A stretch of 12,707 nucleotides of DNA from Chitinophagales bacterium (GTDB taxonomy: Bacteria > Bacteroidota > Bacteroidia > Chitinophagales > Chitinophagaceae): contig JAATGW010000018.1 of the NCBI GenBank assembly GCA_015654495.1, forward strand, positions 1 to 12,707, written 5' to 3'. The position numbers and the translations under genes were made by a program. How positions within the stretch are numbered: position 1 is the stretch's first letter; each line of letters begins with the position of its first letter. Positions 1 to 7,189 of the stretch are shown here, piece after piece. Below the pieces are notes generated by a model that was not told the DNA's origin, ran no database searches, and saw only the letters and a program-made list of their open reading frames with translations.

Positions 1-2
1 AA

Positions 3-809
3 TTTTACCCGATAGCTGAAAGGATGAAAAAGATCGGCTACGATGGCATCGAGGTATTTATGGCAGAACCCGATCCTGCTGTGTATAAAAAGTTCGGCGA
101 TCATTTAAGATCCATCGGCCTGGAATCCACCTGTGTTACGGGCGGAAGCGTGGAAGGAAATGCAGTGAGTGAATCTGAAGCCGTGCGTGCTAAAGCAGTA
201 GATCAATTGAAGCATGCTATTGATTGTGCACAGGCGATGGGATCCAAAATAATCTGCGGACCTATTCATTCTGCCTTCGCTTATTTTCCCAACAGGCAAC
301 CGCCATCAGAAAAGGAAATCGGATGGAGCGCCGAAGTATTGCACAAAGCCGGTGAATATGCCGCACAGGCTGATATTATACTCGCAGTGGAGGCTTTAAA
401 CCGCTTTGAATGCTATCTCGTTAATACAATGGATCAGTTATCGCGCCTGATTAACCACGCTGATCATCCGAATGTTCGTGCGATGTTTGATACGCATCAT
501 GCCAATATCGAAGAAAAAAAAATCGGTGAAGCAATCAAAAAAATTTCACCGGTACTTGCGCATATCCATATCAGCGAAAATGACCGCGGAACTACCGGCG
601 ACGGTCACCTGCCCTGGGATGACATCTTCGGGTCCATCGCAGCAATTAATTATAGTGGCTGGTTAACCATCGAGGCTTTCACAAGAAATGATCCTGATTT
701 TGCCAATGCCATCAATGTGTGGCGCGAATATTCCCAACCCTGGGATATGGCGGAGAAGGGGTATGCTTTTATTAAGAGGATGACTTTAACGTTAAACGTT
801 GAACGTTAA
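3..809 (+). CDS. Sugar epimerase/isomerase, D-psicose (tagatose) 3-epimerase-like TIM barrel, 5' end outside window
   Basis: Probably a metal-dependent cytoplasmic epimerase acting on ketoses. The frame is open from base 3, upstream of the ATG at 24, and the upstream codons (FYPIAER) fit the first barrel helix. The true start is therefore probably about 20-30 residues before the window, and the ATG at 24 is internal. Numbering from that ATG, the pattern of the D-psicose/tagatose 3-epimerase family is complete. E123 and E129 lie in VEALNRFE, D156 and H159 in FDTHHANIEE, H182 and R188 in HIHISENDR, and E217 in LTIEAF. E123, D156, H182 and E217 would bind the metal. The spacings match those known for the family (E+6, D+3, H+6). 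Substrate cannot be told from sequence; a hydroxypyruvate-isomerase-like or inositol-pathway role is possible. Odd point: the last residues (LNVER) and the stop codon come from a GTTNAAC repeat array, and the end overlaps the convergent Sua5 gene by 4 bp. Confidence 0.85.
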   Translation, partial: FYPIAERMKKIGYDGIEVFMAEPDPAVYKKFGDHLRSIGLESTCVTGGSVEGNAVSESEAVRAKAVDQLKHAIDCAQAMGSKIICGPIHSAFAYFPNRQPPSEKEIGWSAEVLHKAGEYAAQADIILAVEALNRFECYLVNTMDQLSRLINHADHPNVRAMFDTHHANIEEKKIGEAIKKISPVLAHIHISENDRGTTGDGHLPWDDIFGSIAAINYSGWLTIEAFTRNDPDFANAINVWREYSQPWDMAEKGYAFIKRMTLTLNVER

Positions 810-816
810 ACGTTAA
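784..816. repeat. GTTNAAC heptamer array, copy 1
   Basis: In a 7-bp register the units are CTTTAAC, GTTAAAC, GTTGAAC and GTTAAAC, followed by a partial GTTAA. The array is a near-perfect dyad centred near 801, because each AACGTT block is self-complementary. It lies across the convergent 3' ends of the epimerase and Sua5 genes. The epimerase stop TAA (807-809) and the Sua5 stop (806-808 read on the minus strand) are both inside it. Confidence 0.85.
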
Positions 817-1768
817 TACTGGCTCTCTTCAGCCTGTCATTAATCGCCCGACCAAGTCCCGATTCTGGAAATCGTTCCGCCAGAATAATATCAGCATCCA
901 GGTGATCCACTTCCCTTAGTATGCGGAAAAGATTGCGGGCTGCTTCTCTCAGATCTCCATCGGGAGATAAATTGAACTGAAATGCAGGTTCAGGATAAAC
1001 GTATTTTTTCTGAAAAGAAATAACCGCAATTTTTTTACCACTATGTACCTGCAGGAGACTATCAACATCGCCTACCCATAAAGGTAGGTTCGGAGCGTAG
1101 TGACTTTTTAATTGCCCGGGTGTATCTGGTCGCTCATGATTCAGGTCAAGTCGTACAGGTTTCTTAAGAGCTGCCTCGATCTCTTCAACCGTAACTCCGC
1201 CGAGCCGATGAACAATTACTTCTCCATTTTTAAAACCCACGATCGTGGATTCAAGTCCCACCTTGCTTTCGCCGCCATCGAGGATATAAGGAATCATTCC
1301 GTTTAATCCCTGGTAAACATGTGCTGCACTTACCGGGCTCACATATCCGAATGGATTTGCGCTCGGTGCAGCTAGTGGAAACCCTGTCCTTTTCAGCAGT
1401 TCCTGTGCGACAGGATGTGCAGGAATCCTAATCGCAACACGGCTGCTACCGGCTGTTACCAGGTCGGGGATAATTTCCTTTTTTTCGAGAAGAAAGCTGA
1501 TCGGACCAGGTGAAAATTTCTCAGCGAGAAGAAGGCAGGCATCCGGCACTTCCTTTGCAAAATCATTTAACTGATCTGCCGAAGAGATATGTATGATCAG
1601 CGGATTAAACCGGGGTCTTTGTTTCGCTTCGAATATTTTCAGGATGGCTTCCTCATTCAATGCATTCCCGGCAAGGCCATAAACAGTTTCAGTGGGAATT
1701 GCGACCACCTCTCCTGCTTCCAGCAATCGAACTGCCTCTGATATATCTGTTCCAATGAGTGTAAGCAT
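806..1768 (-). CDS. sua5: Threonylcarbamoyl-AMP synthase (Sua5/YwlC type)
   Basis: Makes threonylcarbamoyl-AMP from threonine, bicarbonate and ATP, the first step of the t6A37 modification of ANN-decoding tRNAs, in the cytoplasm. Counted from the ATG at 1768 the protein has 320 residues, normal for the long Sua5 form rather than the short TsaC form. The YrdC/TsaC domain covers about 5-190, with PTETVYGLA (25-33), AKQRPRFNPLIIH (48-60), APSAN (134-138), GLESTI (171-176) and HRLGG (187-191). The linker motif PGQLKSHYAP (217-226) leads into the C-terminal Sua5 domain, which ends with GLGRAINDRLKRAS (304-317). An in-frame TTG two codons upstream (1774) is possible, but the ATG is preferred; neither has a Shine-Dalgarno. 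The last residues (INV) and the stop codon come from the GTTNAAC array, and the 3' end overlaps the convergent epimerase gene by 4 bp. The family assignment is very secure. Confidence 0.96.
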   Translation of the reverse strand: MLTLIGTDISEAVRLLEAGEVVAIPTETVYGLAGNALNEEAILKIFEAKQRPRFNPLIIHISSADQLNDFAKEVPDACLLLAEKFSPGPISFLLEKKEIIPDLVTAGSSRVAIRIPAHPVAQELLKRTGFPLAAPSANPFGYVSPVSAAHVYQGLNGMIPYILDGGESKVGLESTIVGFKNGEVIVHRLGGVTVEEIEAALKKPVRLDLNHERPDTPGQLKSHYAPNLPLWVGDVDSLLQVHSGKKIAVISFQKKYVYPEPAFQFNLSPDGDLREAARNLFRILREVDHLDADIILAERFPESGLGRAINDRLKRASINV

Positions 1769-1786
1769 TAGCAAAGAACGGGAAAA

Positions 1787-1807
1787 GTTTACGTTAAACG
1801 TTCAAAC
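1787..1807. repeat. Degenerate GTTNAAC array, copy 2
   Basis: Three units with small indels: GTTTAC (one base short), GTTAAAC (perfect) and GTTCAAAC (one base extra). It sits just upstream of the Sua5 start codon in the divergent Sua5/META spacer. It looks like a decaying copy of the arrays at 784, 2376, 3989 and 7190. Confidence 0.65.
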
Positions 1808-1944
1808 GCCTTCCTGTGGTCAAAGGCAGATAGAACATGTTTCGGAATTATATCTGCAGATGTTTTTTTAGTACCCGGTAAAGATTTCAGTTATGTAAAC
1901 AAAAAACAACTTTCATCCTTGAATAAACTAATTAAATTGACAAG

Positions 1945-2370
1945 ATGAAACAGCCATTATATGTGCTGACAGTTATTCTCCTGTTGGCAGCATGCTCAAA
2001 AAAAACCACGGTGACAGAAAGCGACAAGAAACCAGACGCTCCTCTTACAAATACGCGCTGGAAACTGGTTAAATTACCAGACATAGAAATTCCAAAGATG
2101 GCCGATGTATTTATAAGATTCTATCAAGGCAAATCAGCAGGAAGTTCAGGTTGTAATCGTTTCACCGGCAGCTTTTCACTTGAAGGAAAGAAACTCAAAC
2201 CCGGTCCACAGGCTGGTACGCGCATGATGTGTGCACCGGAAATTATGAAAGTGGAATCCGCTTTTCTCAAAGCGTTAGACGACACAGACGGCTACCTGAT
2301 TTCAGGTGATCACATGCAATTGAGAAAAGGGGATATTATTCTGGCAGAATTTGAAGCACTTTACCTTTAG
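1945..2370 (+). CDS. META-domain (HslJ-like) lipoprotein
   Basis: A small envelope lipoprotein of 141 residues. Residues 1-17 form a lipoprotein signal peptide: a short charged start, a hydrophobic run (YVLTVILLL) and the lipobox L14-A15-A16-C17, with C17 the lipidated residue. A META domain follows from about residue 34 to the end. It shows LTNTRWKLVKL near 34-44, the family's GCNRFTGSFSLEG (69-81), RMMCAP (93-98) and a closing GDHMQLRKGD. META domains occur in the E. coli heat-shock protein HslJ and in many lipoproteins; their biochemical role is poorly defined. The residues after the cysteine are basic (SKK), unlike the acidic surface-export signals of Bacteroidota, so a periplasm-facing location is inferred. 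The gene stands alone, divergent from Sua5 and convergent with the GNAT-nitrilase gene. I found no TAnnTTTG promoter in its upstream spacer. Confidence 0.9.
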   Translation: MKQPLYVLTVILLLAACSKKTTVTESDKKPDAPLTNTRWKLVKLPDIEIPKMADVFIRFYQGKSAGSSGCNRFTGSFSLEGKKLKPGPQAGTRMMCAPEIMKVESAFLKALDDTDGYLISGDHMQLRKGDIILAEFEALYL

Positions 2371-2375
2371 TTGAA

Positions 2376-2403
2376 GTTCAACGTTAAACGTTAAACGTTG
2401 AAC
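2376..2403. repeat. GTTNAAC array, copy 3 (4 x 7 bp)
   Basis: Exactly four units with no gaps: GTTCAAC, GTTAAAC, GTTAAAC, GTTGAAC. The outer units are reverse complements of each other, so the 28 bp read as a near palindrome. It fills most of the 40-bp space between the convergent META-lipoprotein and GNAT-nitrilase stop codons. It could work as a weak two-way terminator, but there is no U-tract. Confidence 0.9.
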
Positions 2404-2410
2404 ATGTTAG

Positions 2411-3979
2411 TCAGTTTACTTTTGACGGATCTTTATTTAAGACCCCGGGATTCAGTTCCTGGTTTGGAAAATTTAACTGGTATAAATCCACCCTCCTGTC
2501 TTTCAGCGTCTGAACGCTACCGTAATTATGTAGTTCTGTCAGCAATGAGATATCCACATCACTTACAACAATCATTTCTGTATTCGGAGTAGCTTCAGCT
2601 TTTACTCCGTTAACCGGAAATGCAAAGTCTGAAGGTGTTAAAACGGCAGATTGCGCAAACTGCAGATCCATATTGATAACCTTGGGCAGATTACCAACAT
2701 TGCCTGCGATCGCTACAAAACATTCATTCTCGATTGCTCTTGCCTGTGCACAAAAACGCACGCGGTTATAAGCATTCTGTGTGTCAGTAAGGAATGGTAC
2801 AAATAATATCTGCATTCCTTCCTCCGCCAGCTTGCGTGTCATTTCGGGAAACTCCACATCATAACAAATCTGTACCCCTATTTTTCCTGCATCAGTATCA
2901 ATCACTTTTATTTCATTTCCGCCGTAAATATTCCACTCATATTCTTCTGATGGCGTGATATGTATTTTACTGATACTATCTATTTTTCCATTCCGCTGTA
3001 ACACATAGCAAACGTTAAATATTTTTCCATCTCTCCATTCGGGCATACTTCCCGCAATGATGTTGAGATTATAAGATACTGCCATTTTACTCATGGCATC
3101 TACGATCGATTCTGTAAATCCTGCAAGCTCTTTGATCGCAGCACGACCATCCAGGTTATTGTATCTCACCATTAGTGGTGCATTAAATAATTCCGGGAAC
3201 AGAATAAAATCGGAATCATAGTCGCTGACTGCATCCACAAAATATTCCACCTGGGTCAGGAAATCTTTCAACTCATAGTAAGGTCGCATCTGCCATTGTA
3301 CCAAACCAATCCTCACAATATCTTTCTTACGCCGCAGGAAATTCTGTTCGCTGTTATGATAAACATTATGCCAAACCAGTAAAGTTGCATAACCCTTGCT
3401 CTCCTCATCTTCCGGTAGATAGTTACGTAAAATCTTTTTCACCTGAAAATCATTGGCCAATTGAAAGCTCAGTATCGGATCAAATATCTCACGCTTTTTT
3501 ACTTTTTGTATATACTCTCCCGGAGTCATCGTATCTGAATACATTCCATATTTAGGAATTCTTCCGCCTGCGATTATGGTTTTTAAATTTAATCGTTCGC
3601 ACAAAACCTTACGTGTTTCATATAAACGCCTGGCCAATCGCATTCCACGATAGTCAGGATGCACAAACACTTCAATACCATAAAGAGTATCACCCTTAGG
3701 ATCATGCGTTTCAAAACTATAATTACCTGTGATATCCTTATATGTATGGTTATCACCAAACTTGTCCATATTCACTATAATCGAAAGTGCACAACCAACA
3801 ACTTTATCATCAACAGTAACTACCACCTGCCCATCCGGGAATTTCGAGATCAGCCTTTTTAAAGACTCTTCCCGCCAGTACTGCCCGCCCATACTTATAT
3901 AGGCCTGCACCATAGCATCCTTCAATTCTTTGTAATCGTCAATGGTCAGATTACGAACGTCAATGATTGATGAACTCAT
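2411..3979 (-). CDS. GNAT acetyltransferase fused to carbon-nitrogen hydrolase (nitrilase superfamily)
   Basis: A 522-residue two-domain cytoplasmic protein of a known but poorly characterised Bacteroidota family. The N-terminal GNAT domain (about 1-200) has the acetyl-CoA-binding region HPDYRGMRLARRLYE (107-121). Its RGMRLA form departs from the usual R/Q-G-x-G-x-G/A. The C-terminal carbon-nitrogen hydrolase domain (about 221-505) keeps the full catalytic triad: E263 in FPELFNAP, K338 in SKIHITPSE and C372 in QICYDVEFPE. By family knowledge it should hydrolyse an amide or nitrile-type C-N bond; the acyl acceptor and the hydrolase substrate cannot be read from sequence. The start is the ATG at 3979. 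Upstream on the same strand lies clpC, separated by that gene's terminator and a GTTNAAC array. Only about 38 bases lie between the terminator and this ATG, and I see no standard promoter there. The tail after about residue 508 is probably unstructured. Confidence 0.93.
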   Translation of the reverse strand: MSSSIIDVRNLTIDDYKELKDAMVQAYISMGGQYWREESLKRLISKFPDGQVVVTVDDKVVGCALSIIVNMDKFGDNHTYKDITGNYSFETHDPKGDTLYGIEVFVHPDYRGMRLARRLYETRKVLCERLNLKTIIAGGRIPKYGMYSDTMTPGEYIQKVKKREIFDPILSFQLANDFQVKKILRNYLPEDEESKGYATLLVWHNVYHNSEQNFLRRKKDIVRIGLVQWQMRPYYELKDFLTQVEYFVDAVSDYDSDFILFPELFNAPLMVRYNNLDGRAAIKELAGFTESIVDAMSKMAVSYNLNIIAGSMPEWRDGKIFNVCYVLQRNGKIDSISKIHITPSEEYEWNIYGGNEIKVIDTDAGKIGVQICYDVEFPEMTRKLAEEGMQILFVPFLTDTQNAYNRVRFCAQARAIENECFVAIAGNVGNLPKVINMDLQFAQSAVLTPSDFAFPVNGVKAEATPNTEMIVVSDVDISLLTELHNYGSVQTLKDRRVDLYQLNFPNQELNPGVLNKDPSKVN

Positions 3980-3988
3980 TTTATAAAA

Positions 3989-4016
3989 GTTGAACGTTCA
4001 ACGTTGAACGTTGAAC
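3989..4016. repeat. GTTNAAC array, copy 4 (4 x 7 bp)
   Basis: Four uninterrupted units: GTTGAAC, GTTCAAC, GTTGAAC, GTTGAAC. It lies 9 bp upstream of the GNAT-nitrilase start codon and directly against the U-tract side of the clpC terminator. Here the array occupies the 5' leader or promoter position of a gene rather than a convergent 3' spacer. Confidence 0.9.
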
Positions 4017-4017
4017 C

Positions 4018-4050
4018 AAAAAAAGGGTGACCGATTTCTCAGTCACCCTT
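4018..4050 (-). terminator. Rho-independent terminator of clpC
   Basis: On the minus strand AAGGGTGACTGA pairs with TCGGTCACCCTT. This gives a 12-bp stem with one T-G wobble, closed by a GAAA tetraloop and followed at once by a run of seven T. It begins 22 bases after the clpC stop codon. The shape and position are those of a strong intrinsic terminator for the clpC transcript. Confidence 0.93.
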
Positions 4051-4071
4051 ACTATTAAAGATTGTAAATTC

Positions 4072-6609
4072 TCAGGCTTCTGATTTTTCCACTTTCGCAG
4101 AATCTTCCTTCAGTCTGAAACTGATTTTCTGATTCTCTTTATCAAGATCCGCAATCATAATATCACCAGGTTTGATGCTCATGTTCAGAATTTCTTCTGC
4201 GAGCGGATCTTCCAGGTATTTCTGAATTGCCCTGTGCAGCGGTCTTGCACCAAACTGCTGGTCATATCCTTTGTCTGCTATGAAGTTCTTTGCATCTTCT
4301 GTGAGTTCGAGTGAGAACCCAAGATTTGACAAACGCTTCATAACACCTTTCATCAGGATATCGATGATCTGGAAAATATTTTCTCTTGAAAGTGAATTGA
4401 ATATTACCACATCGTCAACACGGTTCAGAAACTCAGGAGAGAAAGTTCTTTTCAGGGCTTTTTCAATGACAGCCTTGTTGTTCTCATCTGATGTAGCCTG
4501 GCGTGCACTTGTTGCGAATCCTACTCCGTCACCAAAATCTTTCAATTGGCGTACACCAATATTGGAAGTCATGATGATAAGTGTATTCTTGAAGTCCACT
4601 TTTCTTCCCAATCCATCAGTGAGCTGACCATCATCAAGAACCTGCAGCAGGATATTATAGATATCCGGATGTGCTTTCTCGATTTCATCCAGCAGGATCA
4701 CGGAATATGGTTTGCGCCTGACCTTTTCTGTTAGCTGACCGCCTTCTTCATAACCCACATATCCGGGAGGTGCACCAATCAAACGGCTTACAGTGAATTT
4801 CTCCATATACTCACTCATATCGATCCGGATAAGCGAATCTTCAGAGTCGAACATATAACGGGAAAGCGCACGTGCAAGTTCAGTTTTACCAACACCGGTC
4901 GGACCGAGGAAGATAAATGTTCCGATAGGTTTTTTAGGATCTTTCAACCCTACCCTGTTACGCTGAATGGCTTTTACCACTTTCAGGATAGCTTCATCCT
5001 GACCAACCACCATCGCTCTCATATCAACCGACATGTTGCGTAGTTTTTCGGTTTCAGCCTGAACCATGCGTTTCACAGGAATGCCTGTCATCATGCTCAC
5101 CACTTCAGCAATGGCTTCATCCGTAATAGGATAACGCTTATGCTTACTTTCCTCTTCCCAGTTATTTTTTGCTTTTTCAAGTTCTTCCTGTAGCCTCTTC
5201 TCGTTATCCCGAAGTGAAGCCGCTTCTTCAAAACGCTGGCTCTTCACCACTTTATTTTTTTCCTGTTTGATATCCTCGATCTTTTTTTCAAGTTCAAGGA
5301 TCTCTTCAGGAACATTGATATTTTTAAGATGTACACGCGCACCCACTTCATCCATTACATCGATAGCTTTGTCTGGAAGCAGGCGATCTGTAATGTAGCG
5401 GTCACTCAGTTTTACACAGGCATCGATCGCATCATCAGTATAAGTCACATTATGATAATCCTCATATTTGGATTTGATATTATTCAGGATCTGTATAGTT
5501 TCATCCACACTTGGCGGATCAACCATTACTTTCTGAAACCTGCGGTCGAGGGCACCATCTTTTTCGATATACATGCGGTACTCATCCAGGGTGGATGCAC
5601 CTATACATTGCAGTTCTCCGCGTGATAATGCCGGTTTGAATATATTGGAAGCATCCAGGGAACCGCTGGCACCACCGGCACCAACAATGGTATGGATTTC
5701 ATCAATGAAGAGAATCACATCCCTGTTCTTCTCGAGTTCATTCATGATAGCCTTCATTCTTTCTTCAAACTGACCACGGTATTTTGTACCTGCCACAAGA
5801 GCTGCGAGGTCAAGAGATACTACCCTTTTGTCAAACAATACCCTGGAAACCTTTCGCTGTACAATCCGTAAAGCGAGGCCTTCAACGATTGCTGTTTTAC
5901 CAACACCGGGTTCACCAATAAGGATCGGGTTGTTCTTTTTGCGGCGGGAAAGTATCTGAGATACTCTTTCTATTTCTGCTTCGCGACCCACTATCGGATC
6001 AAGTGATCCCATTTCAGCAAGTCTTGTAATATCCCGGCCGAAATTATCAAGTACCGGAGTTTTACTTTTTGCAGCAGCACTGCCTTGTTGTTTTCCGCGT
6101 TGTGAATAGCCTTTCTTTTCATCATCAAATTCATCATCAGGATCGTCAGTATATTCACTCCTGACATCATTGCTTTTCACTACACCGAGTTCATTACGGA
6201 AGAGATCATAGTCCACGTCAAACTGATTTAAGATTTGCGTTGCAATATTTTCTTTATTCTTCAGGATGGAAAGCATCAGGTGTTCCGTCTCAACTGTCGG
6301 GCTTTTCAGGGCCTTTGCTTCGAGTACTGTCACCCTGATTACTTTTTCCGCCTGCCTCGTAAGTGGCAGACTGTTGATATTAGCTATGTTTTTACCGGTT
6401 TTATCCTTCACAGCCAATTCAACTTCTTTGCGGAGTTCGTAAAGATCTACGTTAAGATTCTTAAGGATTTTAACGGCCGTATTCTCGCCCTCTCTGATCA
6501 AACCGAGCAGCAGGTGCTCGGTACCGATAAAATCATTACCTAACCTCAGCGCTTCCTCCCTGCTAAAAGAAATGATTTCTTTAACCTGGGCCGAAAAATT
6601 GTTATCCAT
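4072..6609 (-). CDS. clpC: ClpC-type AAA+ ATPase, Clp protease regulatory subunit
   Basis: Cytoplasmic hexameric unfoldase that feeds substrates to ClpP. The ATG at 6609 gives 845 residues starting MDNNFSAQVK, the usual start of the family; a TTG nine codons upstream (6636) is less likely. In order: two Clp N repeats (about 1-143, with GTEHLLLGLIREG at 29-41); an acidic linker (about 150-185, DDPDDEFDDEKK); the D1 AAA+ domain with Walker A GEPGVGKT (232-239) and Walker B ILFIDEIH (299-306); a UVR coiled-coil segment (about 446-482), diagnostic for ClpC over ClpA/ClpB; and the D2 AAA+ domain with Walker A GPTGVGKT (569-576), Walker B VILLDEIEKAH (637-647), a VGF ClpP-docking loop (696-698) and sensor-2 GARPLHRAI (787-795). 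All key residues are intact. The gene has its own terminator. No CtsR or CIRCE operator was recognised upstream. Confidence 0.97.
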   Translation of the reverse strand: MDNNFSAQVKEIISFSREEALRLGNDFIGTEHLLLGLIREGENTAVKILKNLNVDLYELRKEVELAVKDKTGKNIANINSLPLTRQAEKVIRVTVLEAKALKSPTVETEHLMLSILKNKENIATQILNQFDVDYDLFRNELGVVKSNDVRSEYTDDPDDEFDDEKKGYSQRGKQQGSAAAKSKTPVLDNFGRDITRLAEMGSLDPIVGREAEIERVSQILSRRKKNNPILIGEPGVGKTAIVEGLALRIVQRKVSRVLFDKRVVSLDLAALVAGTKYRGQFEERMKAIMNELEKNRDVILFIDEIHTIVGAGGASGSLDASNIFKPALSRGELQCIGASTLDEYRMYIEKDGALDRRFQKVMVDPPSVDETIQILNNIKSKYEDYHNVTYTDDAIDACVKLSDRYITDRLLPDKAIDVMDEVGARVHLKNINVPEEILELEKKIEDIKQEKNKVVKSQRFEEAASLRDNEKRLQEELEKAKNNWEEESKHKRYPITDEAIAEVVSMMTGIPVKRMVQAETEKLRNMSVDMRAMVVGQDEAILKVVKAIQRNRVGLKDPKKPIGTFIFLGPTGVGKTELARALSRYMFDSEDSLIRIDMSEYMEKFTVSRLIGAPPGYVGYEEGGQLTEKVRRKPYSVILLDEIEKAHPDIYNILLQVLDDGQLTDGLGRKVDFKNTLIIMTSNIGVRQLKDFGDGVGFATSARQATSDENNKAVIEKALKRTFSPEFLNRVDDVVIFNSLSRENIFQIIDILMKGVMKRLSNLGFSLELTEDAKNFIADKGYDQQFGARPLHRAIQKYLEDPLAEEILNMSIKPGDIMIADLDKENQKISFRLKEDSAKVEKSEA

Positions 6610-6626
6610 TAGCGCATGATTTATTT

Positions 6627-6659
6627 TTTGAAGCAATACAATAATAACGAATATTTTTG
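6627..6659 (+). promoter_or_regulatory. Bacteroidota-type promoter for the STAS gene
   Basis: TTTG (6627-6630), 21 bases, then TATTTTTG (6652-6659). This matches the Bacteroidota primary sigma consensus of TTTG at -33 and TAnnTTTG at -7, with suitable spacing. Transcription would begin near 6665, about 58 bases before the ATG at 6724. It lies in the divergent clpC/STAS spacer. Confidence 0.6.
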
Positions 6660-6664
6660 ACTTA

Positions 6665-6677
6665 TGTTCTTAGAACA
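6665..6677. promoter_or_regulatory. Perfect 13-bp dyad, candidate operator
   Basis: TGTTCT-T-AGAACA: two 6-base arms around one central base, with no mismatches. It lies at the predicted start of transcription of the STAS gene and about 56 bases upstream of the clpC start codon. It could be bound by a dimeric regulator affecting either gene. No regulator is encoded nearby and the motif matches no operator I can name. Confidence 0.35.
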
Positions 6678-6723
6678 GCGTTGGTGTTGCATTTATTGTA
6701 TGGTAGGTGTCAATTAGTTATAT

Positions 6724-7185
6724 ATGCTGGCGAACGGTGAAAGACCAGCGATCCTTTCCATTGAGGAAATGCAGATTCAATTCAAAAAAGCACAAGCTAA
6801 AATACCAGAGTTGATGAATGTCAAAATTGATACCAGAGAAAAATTTCATGTCATAACCATACTTGATCCTGTTTTTTCTGGCAATATGACAGAAGAATTC
6901 GCCTCCATTCTGAATAAATTACGTGAAAACGGTATCAGCAATCTGATCATTAACCTCGGGGCCATTGAAACATTGGATGCCGGATCCGCTGCTTTTATTG
7001 CTGCGGAACAACAAAGATCCTATGAACAGCAACATTCTTTTGTATTATGTTGCATACAGCCGGACGTGGAAGAATGGTTGGATAAACATGCCATCCTGGA
7101 ATTGCTGAACACAACACCAACTGAAACCGAAGCCTGGGATATTGTGCAGATGGAAGAGATTGAAAGGGAACTTGGAGACTTCTGA
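6724..7185 (+). CDS. STAS-domain protein (anti-sigma factor antagonist-like)
   Basis: A small cytoplasmic protein with a single STAS domain, the fold of anti-anti-sigma factors such as SpoIIAA. The ATG at 6724 gives 153 residues. An internal ATG at 6814 gives 123 residues and starts MNVKIDTREKFHVIT, just where the STAS domain begins, so that shorter start is a real alternative. The domain shows FHVITILDPVFSGNMTEEF, a predicted strand LIINLGAIETLD, and a conserved-looking acidic tail AWDIVQMEEIERELGDF. At the usual phosphorylation site (D-S-S-G in SpoIIAA) the sequence reads LDAGSAAF, so the phospho-acceptor serine is replaced. Classic switching by kinase and phosphatase is therefore doubtful. 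It precedes rnz on the same strand by 120 bp, and a promoter lies 58 bases upstream. No anti-sigma factor or sigma factor is nearby. Confidence 0.87.
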   Translation: MLANGERPAILSIEEMQIQFKKAQAKIPELMNVKIDTREKFHVITILDPVFSGNMTEEFASILNKLRENGISNLIINLGAIETLDAGSAAFIAAEQQRSYEQQHSFVLCCIQPDVEEWLDKHAILELLNTTPTETEAWDIVQMEEIERELGDF

Positions 7186-7189
7186 AGAA

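Noticed and set aside
24..809. ATG at 24 as the true start of the epimerase
   Set aside because: The frame is open to the window edge and the upstream codons fit the first helix of the TIM barrel, so the start is very likely outside the window.
784..816. CRISPR-like reading of the heptamer arrays
   Set aside because: The units are contiguous 7-mers with no spacers, and there are no cas genes in the window.
1826..1857. Inverted repeat GCAGATA/TATCTGC followed by a T-run, resembling a plus-strand terminator
   Set aside because: The stem is 7 bp with an 18-base loop, AT-rich, and no plus-strand gene ends there, so it is unlikely to act as a terminator.
5329..5625. 98-residue plus-strand open frame inside clpC, with others at 4271-4627 and 6235-6543
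   Set aside because: They lie opposite a highly conserved AAA+ gene and have no recognisable protein features.
6610..6723. CIRCE or CtsR-type heat-shock operator upstream of clpC
   Set aside because: Neither the long CIRCE inverted repeat nor CtsR-like direct heptads are present. The only dyad is the 13-bp one reported separately.
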